Assembly (NCBI RefSeq): GCF_030230605.1
Contig: NZ_JASPDO010000010.1
Span: 1 to 64,000 of the forward strand
Reading direction: 5' to 3'
Length of the DNA: 64,000 nucleotides
Origin: Brevibacterium sp. UMB1308A
Lineage (GTDB): Bacteria; Actinomycetota; Actinomycetes; Actinomycetales; Brevibacteriaceae
Below the pieces are notes generated by a model. That model saw only the letters and a list, made by a program, of their open reading frames with translations, had not been told where the DNA came from and ran no database searches. Both the position numbers and the translations under genes were made by a program. Of this stretch, positions 51,057 to 58,613 are shown piece after piece; position 1 is the first letter of the stretch; every line of letters begins with the position of its first letter.

Positions 51057-51851
51057 TTAAACGAGCTTCTTGGAAGCGAGCCACTCAACGAGCTGGTTTC
51101 CACCTTCGCCCTCATCGGTGACAATTTCACCAGCGGTGCGTGGAGGACGTTCGGCAATGTTGACCACCTGGGTGGTCGCACCGTCGAACCCAACTTCAGC
51201 TTCGTCGAGTTCAATGTCTTCAAGGTCGTAGTAGTCAATTGGCTTCTTCTTAGCCGCCATGATGCCCTTGAAGGATGGGTAGCGAGGTTCGTTGATCTGG
51301 TCGGTCACGCTCACAACGGCAGGCAGGCTCACTTCAATGAACTGGCTGGATGTGTCACCGTCGCGACGAATGCGAACGGTGCTTCCTTCAACAGTGACTT
51401 CCGAGGCCTGAGTTGCTGCTGGGCGTCCCAGCAGTTCAGCAACCATGGTTGGCATAACGCTCATGCCACCGTCGGTGGAGGAAAGGCCAGTGAGGATGAG
51501 GTCAACCTGTTCCTCTTCTTCCTCTTCGTATGCCTTGATCGCTGCAGCCAGAACCTTCGCGGTTCCTACTGCACATGTGCCTTCGATGTCTTCGTCGTCA
51601 ACGTGAACGCCTGCATCGGCACCCATCTGGAGTGCTTTGCGCACAGCGTCTTCTGCGTCTTCGGGTCCAACTGTGAGTGCGATAACTTCAGCATCGCCTA
51701 CAGCTTCTTTGATCTTGAGAGCTTCTTCTACCGCGTATTCGTCAAGCTCGGAAAGAATTCCGTCGCTTTCGCGATCTACTGTGTTGTCATCGTTGAAAGT
51801 CCGGTCGCCAGCTGCGTCCGGGACGTACTTAACAAAAGTGACAATCCGCAT
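51057..51851 (-). CDS. etfB: electron transfer flavoprotein, beta subunit
   Basis: This 264-aa protein begins with MRIVTFVKYVPD, the usual EtfB N-terminus, and holds the AMP-binding region near VDLILTGLSSTDGG. The start at 51851 follows AGGAAGG by 12 bases; an ATG at 51863 directly after that site is the alternative. A perfect palindrome upstream (51912-51935) may be its operator. Confidence 0.94.
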   Translation of the reverse strand: MRIVTFVKYVPDAAGDRTFNDDNTVDRESDGILSELDEYAVEEALKIKEAVGDAEVIALTVGPEDAEDAVRKALQMGADAGVHVDDEDIEGTCAVGTAKVLAAAIKAYEEEEEEQVDLILTGLSSTDGGMSVMPTMVAELLGRPAATQASEVTVEGSTVRIRRDGDTSSQFIEVSLPAVVSVTDQINEPRYPSFKGIMAAKKKPIDYYDLEDIELDEAEVGFDGATTQVVNIAERPPRTAGEIVTDEGEGGNQLVEWLASKKLV

Positions 51852-51911
51852 ATCAGCAGTCATCCTTCCTGGCCCAATGGCCGAGTGGTCGTACATTCAC
51901 TGTAACAACAG

Positions 51912-51935
51912 TTCAGTTAGTCAGTGCTAACTGAA
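51912..51935. promoter_or_regulatory. 24-bp palindrome upstream of etfB
   Basis: TTCAGTTAG (51912-51920) and CTAACTGAA (51927-51935) are perfect inverted arms with a 6-nt centre. It lies ~60 bp before etfB and ~47 bp after the thiolase stop codon. The size and symmetry suit a TetR-family operator, possibly one that tunes acyl-CoA oxidation genes; as a terminator it lacks a T-run in the needed direction. Confidence 0.55.
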
Positions 51936-51981
51936 TGTTTTATTGAGTGAACTGTCAGACTATGGGCGACGTGAGCGGACG

Positions 51982-53217
51982 TTATGCGATGCGCTCGACG
52001 ATTGCTGCGAGTCCTTGTCCTCCGCCTACGCACATTGTTTCTAAGCCGTAGCGGGCTTCCCTTCGGTGCATTTCGTAGGTGAGGGTTGTCAGGATGCGCG
52101 CCCCTGTCGCTCCTATGGGGTGTCCTAAGGAAATCCCGGAACCGTTGACGTTGAGGCGGTCAAACGCCGAGGTCGCTTCTGAAAACGCGGGAAATCCCCA
52201 CTCGCGTGTGACAGCCAAGACTTGAGCTGCGAATGCTTCGTTGAGTTCGATGAGATCCATGTCAGACAGTGAGAGCTCCGCGCGATTGAGCGCAAGCTCG
52301 GTGGCCGGAACTGGCCCAGTTCCCATCGTTTCTGGTGCGACCCCACTGACGCCCCAGCTCACCAGTCGCACAAGAGGCGTGAGGCCGTTGCGTTCAGCTT
52401 CTCGCATGGTTGTCACAATGCACATGGCAGCGCCGTCGCTTTGTCCAGAAGCGTTGCCCGCCGTCACGGTTGCATCCGCATCAGTTCGCTGCAGGATGGG
52501 GGAGAGCTTGGCGAGTTTTTCAAGTGTGGAGTCAGGGCGGATGTGCTCATCAGTGTGCACGCGGTGTTCTGGAGTTTTGCGGGTTCCAGGCACAGTTACG
52601 GGAACAATTTCGTCGTTGAAGTGGCCTGCCTGTTGTGCTCGGGTGGCACGATTGTGTGACTCGACCGCAAGTAGATCCTGTTCTTCACGTGAAATGGCGT
52701 ACTTTCGGCGTAGGTTCTCAGCGGTTTCAATCATTCCGCCGGGAATGACATGGTTCTTACCACCTGCCGTTACCCTGCCGCGTTGAAGTGAGTCTTTCAT
52801 CTCGACGGTGCCGTTGACCGAGCCCCACCGAATGCCGTCAACAAAAAACCCGGCGCCAGACATCGACTCGACGCCACCAGCAACCACCAGCGAAGCGCCT
52901 CCTGTCGCAATCTGCCCGGCAGCGTCCAAGATTGCCTGTAGCCCTGAGGCGCATCGTCGGTCGACTTGTCTTCCGGCTGCGCGAATCGGCAAACCAGCGT
53001 CGAGTGCAACAACGCGTCCAATAGCTGGGGCCTCCATGGTGGGATAGCCGTGCCCAAGAATCACGTCGTCAATGCGTTCAGGGTCGATGTCACTCGTAGA
53101 AATCAGTCCTTCGAGTAGTTGGGTTCCTAACTGTGGTGCCGTGAGTGAAGCGAATTGGCCGCCGAATCCGCCCACGGGTGTACGTAGAGGAGAGCAAATA
53201 ACAACGTCGTTAGTCAT
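51982..53217 (-). CDS. acetyl-CoA C-acyltransferase (thiolase)
   Basis: This 411-aa thiolase has nucleophile C89 in DRRCASGLQ, the GHPIGATGAR His motif and the second Cys in CVGGGQG. It performs the last step of beta-oxidation or acetoacetyl-CoA formation. TAGACT stands exactly 6 nt before the ATG (leaderless pattern). It is co-directional with etfBA, 130 bp upstream. Confidence 0.93.
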   Translation of the reverse strand: MTNDVVICSPLRTPVGGFGGQFASLTAPQLGTQLLEGLISTSDIDPERIDDVILGHGYPTMEAPAIGRVVALDAGLPIRAAGRQVDRRCASGLQAILDAAGQIATGGASLVVAGGVESMSGAGFFVDGIRWGSVNGTVEMKDSLQRGRVTAGGKNHVIPGGMIETAENLRRKYAISREEQDLLAVESHNRATRAQQAGHFNDEIVPVTVPGTRKTPEHRVHTDEHIRPDSTLEKLAKLSPILQRTDADATVTAGNASGQSDGAAMCIVTTMREAERNGLTPLVRLVSWGVSGVAPETMGTGPVPATELALNRAELSLSDMDLIELNEAFAAQVLAVTREWGFPAFSEATSAFDRLNVNGSGISLGHPIGATGARILTTLTYEMHRREARYGLETMCVGGGQGLAAIVERIA

Positions 53218-53223
53218 AGAGCC

Positions 53224-53229
53224 AGTCTA
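53224..53229 (-). promoter_or_regulatory. -10 box TAGACT, leaderless start of the thiolase gene
   Basis: Minus strand TAGACT, then GGCTCT (6 nt), then the ATG at 53217. Confidence 0.5.
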
Positions 53230-53288
53230 ATTACATGGGTGATTCCTAGACTGTGCATTCGCGTTCGGGTTTGAACGTATGAACCTCG

Positions 53289-53294
53289 TACAAT
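53289..53294 (+). promoter_or_regulatory. -10 box TACAAT before the LCP gene
   Basis: TACAAT gives a leader of about 30 nt that holds GGAG just before the GTG at 53331. No convincing -35 was seen at standard spacing. Confidence 0.4.
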
Positions 53295-53330
53295 ATGCGT
53301 TAGGTCTTTTTACGACAGTGCGGAGCTTCA

Positions 53331-54389
53331 GTGTCACACTCAGATATTTTCGATGACAGTCCCGAAATTAATGAGGCGTCTCAAGAACGACGGCCTCGGG
53401 CAAAAAAGAAGAAAATGACCGCTGGAAAGTGGGTTATTTCTGGCCTTGTCGTTCTAGTTCTTCTTGGAATTGCTGCGATTGGTGGCTACTTCTTGTACGT
53501 TAGGTCGCTGTGGGACAAGGGGTCACAGAAGATCGAGGCGAGCAAGGTGTTCGGAAACTCCCCGCCCCCGGACTCTAAAAAAGAGGGAAAAGGCACCAAC
53601 ATTTTGCTTCTGGGATCTGACGCTAGAAAGTCAGATGTGGATTACACGAGTGCTCGTGGGTTCCGGTCTGACACGATTCTGATTGCGCACATCCCCGCTG
53701 ATAATTCCGGTATCTACGTGATGTCGGTTCCACGTGACTCGTGGGTGGACATTGAGGGCCACGGAAAGGCAAAGATCAACGCTGCGATGTCATACGGTGG
53801 GTTGCCGCTGGCAACAAAAACGTTCAGTGACTTCATCGGCGCGCCAATCCACCACGTTGCCATCATCGACTTTGAAGGTTTTCAGGGTCTGAGCACAGCG
53901 CTGGGCGGTGTTGAAGTGAAATCCGAAGAAGCATTTTCGTCAAACGGGTCAGACTTTGAGGCCGGCATGAACACTGTTGAAGGAAAGCGGGCACTTGACT
54001 TTGTGCGTGCGCGTAAGAACTTCGCCGACGGTGACTACACACGTATGCGTCACCAGCAGGAATTCTTGAAAGGTGTCATGCGCAAAACCCTGTCAGGCAA
54101 TACGCTTTCAGACCCGGGGAAGATCTCCAACATTGTGAAAGAGTTTTCGCCGTACGTGACGGTTGACGACGGTCTTTCATCCGACAAGATGGTGAAGATG
54201 GGTCTTGGAATGCGTAGGCTTAAAGCTAGTGACATGCACTTCTTTACAGCACCTAACAAGGGGCCGGGGCGTGCCGGAAAAGCTTCGATCATTGTGGTGG
54301 ATGAACAAGAACAGAAGCGCATGCAAGAGGCGTACGCCAACGGTGAGGTCGCACAGTTTGCTGAAACCGCCAAAAACGGTTCCTGGTAG
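53331..54389 (+). CDS. LCP family glycan ligase (LytR-CpsA-Psr)
   Basis: This 352-aa protein has a charged cytoplasmic N-terminus (1-27), one membrane helix (about 29-55) and an extracellular LCP domain with LLGSDAR, RSDTILIAHI, VPRDSWVDI, KINAAMSYGG, FVRARKNFADGDYTRMRHQQ. LCP proteins attach undecaprenyl-linked glycans to peptidoglycan, which fits its place beside the glycan locus. A GTG start with GGAG five bases upstream was chosen. A strong terminator follows. Confidence 0.94.
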   Translation: MSHSDIFDDSPEINEASQERRPRAKKKKMTAGKWVISGLVVLVLLGIAAIGGYFLYVRSLWDKGSQKIEASKVFGNSPPPDSKKEGKGTNILLLGSDARKSDVDYTSARGFRSDTILIAHIPADNSGIYVMSVPRDSWVDIEGHGKAKINAAMSYGGLPLATKTFSDFIGAPIHHVAIIDFEGFQGLSTALGGVEVKSEEAFSSNGSDFEAGMNTVEGKRALDFVRARKNFADGDYTRMRHQQEFLKGVMRKTLSGNTLSDPGKISNIVKEFSPYVTVDDGLSSDKMVKMGLGMRRLKASDMHFFTAPNKGPGRAGKASIIVVDEQEQKRMQEAYANGEVAQFAETAKNGSW

Positions 54390-54400
54390 TTAGGCAAAAA

Positions 54401-54433
54401 GCCGGGGCTAGTTCACTTTGGACTAGCCCCGGC
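54401..54433. terminator. strong bidirectional terminator
   Basis: GCCGGGGCTAGT (54401-54412) pairs perfectly with ACTAGCCCCGGC (54422-54433). A-rich sequence precedes it and ATTTTGTTT follows, so it serves both the LCP gene and the convergent sugar dehydrogenase gene. Confidence 0.92.
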
Positions 54434-54449
54434 ATTTTGTTTGAAGAGG

Positions 54450-55715
54450 TTACTTGGTGCGCCACGCCCCGCGGGTGTCGTAGATGAAACCGGCGTTGAC
54501 CGTTGATGGGTCTACTGCCTTGATCTCATTGTGGTCAACAAGCAAAAGCACAATGTCGGCGTCACGGATAGCATCGTTGAGCTCGGTCAGCTGCACGTTT
54601 TCGAAGTCTGCAAGCTTGGCGGGCAGTTCTTTGATGTTCGGTTCGACTGCCAGAATCTGAGCCTGTGGCAGGCGCTGGGCAAGCTGCTCAGTAATAAGCA
54701 TTGCCGGGCTTTCGCGCAGGTCGTCAATGTTGGGCTTAAATGCAAGACCCAGAACAGCGACCTTGGGGGCGGTGAATTTTTCTGCCTGCGGAATGACCTG
54801 GTTGAGAACGAACTCTGGTTTAGCGTCGTTGATTTCTCGAGCGGCACGAACAATGCGGGCCGTTTCTGGCGCAGACGACACGATGAACCAGGGGTCAACA
54901 GCAATACAGTGGCCACCAACACCTGGGCCGGGCTGCAGAATGTTGACGCGGGGGTGGTGGTTTGCCAGCTCAATGAGTTCCCAGACGTCGATTCCGAGGT
55001 CTGAGGCGATGACCGACAATTCGTTGGCAAACGCAATGTTGACGTCGCGGTATGAGTTTTCCACGAGTTTGGACAATTCTGCAGTTTTGGCGTCAGTCAT
55101 GAGGAACTCGCCCTCGCAGAAAAGTGTGTAGAGGTCGCGGGCGCGTTCACCAGCGTCGCCGTTGAGAGATCCGACAATGCGGTCGTTCGTGCGAAGTTCT
55201 TCTACGATTCGGCCGGGAAGGACACGTTCTGGGCAGTGCGCGAAGTAGACAGAGTTGTCCTGGCCAGGTTCCATGGTCAGGTCAGGGCGGGCGTCCAGGA
55301 TGACTTGAGCCATGCGCTCAGTGGCACCGGGAGGAGACGTGGATTCGAGGATGACTAGCTCATCGCCCTTGAGCTGAGGAGCAATTTTCGACGCAGCGTC
55401 CTCAATGTAGGCGAGGTTAGGTTCGTGGTCACCCTTAAATGGGGTGGGTACGGCCACGATGTAGTTCTGCGCTGCTGGTGTCTCCAGGCTAGCTGTGAGG
55501 TTGCCGCTCGTAACTGCCTTCGTCAAAACTTCCTGCATGCCTTTTTCTACAAACGGAAGTTCAGCACGATTCACTGCGTCAACGGTGGATTGTTTGACAT
55601 CAACGCCGGTTACTTTGGCGCCACCGTTGGCAAGTGCAGCGGCGGTTGGTAGGCCAATATAGCCTAGGCCAATAACGGCTACGGTTGGCTGTGACGTTTC
55701 CGCGCCTTCTGTCAT
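54450..55715 (-). CDS. wecC: nucleotide-sugar dehydrogenase, UDP-ManNAc type
   Basis: This 421-aa enzyme has the N-terminal Rossmann motif GLGYIGLP, the central STSPPGATE segment and catalytic C270 in GVGGHCIAVDPWF, which is the WecC (UDP-N-acetyl-mannosamine dehydrogenase) version of the family. It makes an acidic sugar nucleotide for a surface polymer. No epimerase WecB gene is seen in the window. Confidence 0.9.
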   Translation of the reverse strand: MTEGAETSQPTVAVIGLGYIGLPTAAALANGGAKVTGVDVKQSTVDAVNRAELPFVEKGMQEVLTKAVTSGNLTASLETPAAQNYIVAVPTPFKGDHEPNLAYIEDAASKIAPQLKGDELVILESTSPPGATERMAQVILDARPDLTMEPGQDNSVYFAHCPERVLPGRIVEELRTNDRIVGSLNGDAGERARDLYTLFCEGEFLMTDAKTAELSKLVENSYRDVNIAFANELSVIASDLGIDVWELIELANHHPRVNILQPGPGVGGHCIAVDPWFIVSSAPETARIVRAAREINDAKPEFVLNQVIPQAEKFTAPKVAVLGLAFKPNIDDLRESPAMLITEQLAQRLPQAQILAVEPNIKELPAKLADFENVQLTELNDAIRDADIVLLLVDHNEIKAVDPSTVNAGFIYDTRGAWRTK

Positions 55716-55743
55716 GGTTTTTCCTCACTACTGGTGATTGGTT

Positions 55744-57603
55744 CTAGAAAAAATAATGGTCGCTAGGTAAACCGTAGCTATGAACGACTCCGCTTCCTAG
55801 GAGCTCAGCTGAGGATACGCTCCAAGTGTGAGCGTGAGATTCGTTTCGCATTTGAACGAAGTTGAACCTATCCGCCGAATAAATTTTGCCCCCTTTAGCT
55901 AGAAGTCGAGTCTGGAAGTCAGTGTCTTCGCCGGACGCACGTTTCGCAAAACGAAGAGTATCAAAAGTGTCGCGTGAGCCAACCATAGTAGCCCCCATTA
56001 CAAGATTGGTGAATTTGTGCTCTTTCTCGGCGGATTGAAGGATAGTGACTTTTTCTTTTCTTAAATGAAGGTAGTGAGCGTATTTTCCAACTATGTCTGC
56101 ACCGGAGTACATAAGTGCGTGAAGGGCATCCTCTAGGTAGTGTTCGCCGTACAGATCGTCGTCATCCATTTTTGCGAGAACGGTGCCGGTGGCCAGGTCA
56201 ATTGCCGCGTTCAAGCATTCGCCCAACGTAAGGTCTGTGTCCGCAACCCTGTGTACGACCTCGGCGATCCCATTGGACTGTGCTAACTCGTCGATTTGTT
56301 CGGGCGAAGGCGTAAAGCCGTGTGTAATCAGGACCAACTCGGGGTTGACGGTTTGCTTTCCGACCTGTGAGAAAAGATGTGACAGCTGCCCAGGGCGATT
56401 CGTTGACGCTAGTACGGATACCTTGTGTTGCAGTGTGTCGGATGTCGAAACTCCTGCTGCACGCACGATGTCTGTGGCCCGGCGAGCGTATGTGTGGTTC
56501 TCCCACACGCGTCGCTGAGCAAGGTGGACGGAGCGGTCACGTAGCTCGTGGGATCGCAAAAGAGCCCGAGTCGTGTGAAAAGCCTCTTCTTCATGAGCAG
56601 GTTGGAAGATCTCGTTCGGGGGGAACGTCTGTCTTGTCGCTTCGCTCGAAGCGGTGACTACAGAAGTTCCACAAGCGGTGAGTTCAAAGATTCGTCTTGC
56701 ACACATGCTGGGCGAATCCACAACAGAGTTAACGTTAAGGAACACCTTAAAGTCTTTATACGCTGTGAGCATTTCGTCATAGGGCAGTGAACCCACTACC
56801 GAAGCATCTATGGGGGAAGGAAACTGGTACTTGGGGTCTTTGCCCAGTTGGCGCGAGAAGATTGCGAATCGCTCACGCGTTTTTTCCGCGGCTCTTTTTG
56901 CTGCAGGAAGGAGCCATTCCATCTGTTTGCGTCGCTCAGGAAATTTATGCGCAAAGTACATTCCTGCAAACGCTACACCGTCTGCTATCCGTTCCCCGGC
57001 AGGGCGAACAGGGTTGTGGATGGAGGGTTGGGCCGCAAACATGAGAGTGCCGACTCGCTCATGGCCCAGGCGTTTCGTGTACTCGGGAATAAGGCGGGAG
57101 TCACTCGTAAATACGTAGTCGAATAGTGAGGCAGCTTCGATGAAGTCCTCAAAGTGTGGGGGGTCTTCTTTGTTCCAGAAAACGGTAGGGATACCGCGGT
57201 TTCGGCAATCTGCGAGCAGATTCTTGAAGTCGTCCTTGACACCACTTTCACCCGTGAGTTGGTATTGCCACTTCCCATGGTTGCCGTTCCACGCAGATTC
57301 GATAAAAACGAGGTCGAGGCTGTCTAACTGGCTGTTCCAGTTTCGCGTAAGCTCAAACTGGTTCCACTCTGGCGCGAAGGCTTGGAACGAAAAGTCGTCA
57401 AGGATGACGCCCACGTTGAGGTCAGGGAACCGTTTTGGTCGCTCAAGCGGTTCAGCTGGGTAATACTCAAATCTATCTCTGTTACGGAGTCCAACCCGAT
57501 TCAACTTCTCAGTCTTAGACCGTCTAGACCATTCTTGTAGTTGGCTTACCCCGCCCTGACGAAGGTGCCACAGTGCTTTTCGGAGCATGTGGATTTTGGA
57601 CAC
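55744..57603 (-). CDS. two-domain glycosyltransferase (GT-B plus GT2)
   Basis: The N-terminal ~390 residues of this 619-aa protein look like a CgeB/GT-B type transferase (VFWNKEDPPHFEDF, FLNVNSVVDSPSMCARRIFELTACGT). Residues ~400-619 are a GT-A fold of family GT2 with the metal motif KMDDDDLYGEHYLEDAL. The two together likely build parts of a teichoic-acid-like or capsular polymer. The gene is divergent from the DUF6270 gene, with a lower GC than the backbone. Confidence 0.83.
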   Translation of the reverse strand: MSKIHMLRKALWHLRQGGVSQLQEWSRRSKTEKLNRVGLRNRDRFEYYPAEPLERPKRFPDLNVGVILDDFSFQAFAPEWNQFELTRNWNSQLDSLDLVFIESAWNGNHGKWQYQLTGESGVKDDFKNLLADCRNRGIPTVFWNKEDPPHFEDFIEAASLFDYVFTSDSRLIPEYTKRLGHERVGTLMFAAQPSIHNPVRPAGERIADGVAFAGMYFAHKFPERRKQMEWLLPAAKRAAEKTRERFAIFSRQLGKDPKYQFPSPIDASVVGSLPYDEMLTAYKDFKVFLNVNSVVDSPSMCARRIFELTACGTSVVTASSEATRQTFPPNEIFQPAHEEEAFHTTRALLRSHELRDRSVHLAQRRVWENHTYARRATDIVRAAGVSTSDTLQHKVSVLASTNRPGQLSHLFSQVGKQTVNPELVLITHGFTPSPEQIDELAQSNGIAEVVHRVADTDLTLGECLNAAIDLATGTVLAKMDDDDLYGEHYLEDALHALMYSGADIVGKYAHYLHLRKEKVTILQSAEKEHKFTNLVMGATMVGSRDTFDTLRFAKRASGEDTDFQTRLLAKGGKIYSADRFNFVQMRNESHAHTWSVSSAELLGSGVVHSYGLPSDHYFF

Positions 57604-57707
57604 GATTTCCCCCCTAATGGCCTAGCTCCCCCTATCTTCACACATTGATGTGCCATAAGCGGCTATTGTGTGACCAAGTGAAGACGATGACTGTGCGAGA
57701 TGGTGAT

Positions 57708-58580
57708 ATGAGTTCAAATGAAGAGAATCACATAACTGTTGGGATCTTCGGATCTTGCGTTTCTCGCGATACGTGTGAATACTGGGCGGAATGTGACCCT
57801 CGCGTATACGTAGCTCGACAGTCCTCTATATGCCGGTTGAACCCAATGCGTGACTACGCGCCAGAGGCGTCCGTGCTCGAATCTGAGTTCCAGCGAAGAT
57901 TGTACCGAGGAGACGCCCGCGCGGACGCAATGAACAGATTGACGAGCGGAAATTTAGATCTTATTATGATCGACCTTGTTGACGAGCGTCGTGGCGTGTG
58001 GGTCGACCAGGAAGGACGTTTCCTCACAAACTCGATCGAAGCGTTTAAAATCGGGATCGACGAGATAGCCCGGCGAAGGAACTACCGGCTCATCGAATTT
58101 GGGTCAGATGAGCACTTCGAACTCTGGACAACCGGCTTTGCATTAAACATGGCTGATCTCAAAGCCGTGGAAGTGCCAACGGTTCTCATGGATGTCGCCT
58201 GGGCGGATACGTTCGATGATGAACGTTGGTCGTCACACAACCGAAGAAAGGTGGGCAGGCTCGCACGAACAGCAAAACGAAACTGGGCGAATGTGCGAAC
58301 CAGCTTAGTTTCGGGGCGGGCGATCTGGAGCGTAGCTAATGACCTACTTGATAGGACTATGCCTGATGTAGACGCGCGCCACCAGCGTGTAGCCGAAGCT
58401 AATTGCTCGTTTGCACGCTACTTCGAGTTTGCGAGCACACTGACGGATTTTGTGATTCGAAGAGGGCCCGAGGAAGTCAGAAGTGCACGCGACCATAAGT
58501 GGGGGGCGGCCCCGTATCACTATGATGCGCAGACGTACGAATCTCTCGTCGACGAGCTTCGGCGAATAGCTAGGGGTTGA
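57708..58580 (+). CDS. DUF6270 protein
   Basis: Residues 8-285 of this 290-aa protein fit DUF6270: an N-terminal GIFGSCVSRDTCEYW motif with Ser/Cys resembling an SGNH-hydrolase block I, LIMIDLVDERRG, and a late YHYDAQTYESLVDEL. Family members sit in polysaccharide loci and may modify glycans; activity is unproven. Starts at 57645, 57687 and 57708 are possible; the last fits the domain best but has only a weak ribosome binding site. Confidence 0.75.
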   Translation: MSSNEENHITVGIFGSCVSRDTCEYWAECDPRVYVARQSSICRLNPMRDYAPEASVLESEFQRRLYRGDARADAMNRLTSGNLDLIMIDLVDERRGVWVDQEGRFLTNSIEAFKIGIDEIARRRNYRLIEFGSDEHFELWTTGFALNMADLKAVEVPTVLMDVAWADTFDDERWSSHNRRKVGRLARTAKRNWANVRTSLVSGRAIWSVANDLLDRTMPDVDARHQRVAEANCSFARYFEFASTLTDFVIRRGPEEVRSARDHKWGAAPYHYDAQTYESLVDELRRIARG

Positions 58581-58613
58581 GAACTATACTGGTTTCGCAA
58601 GTTTCATTTATTT

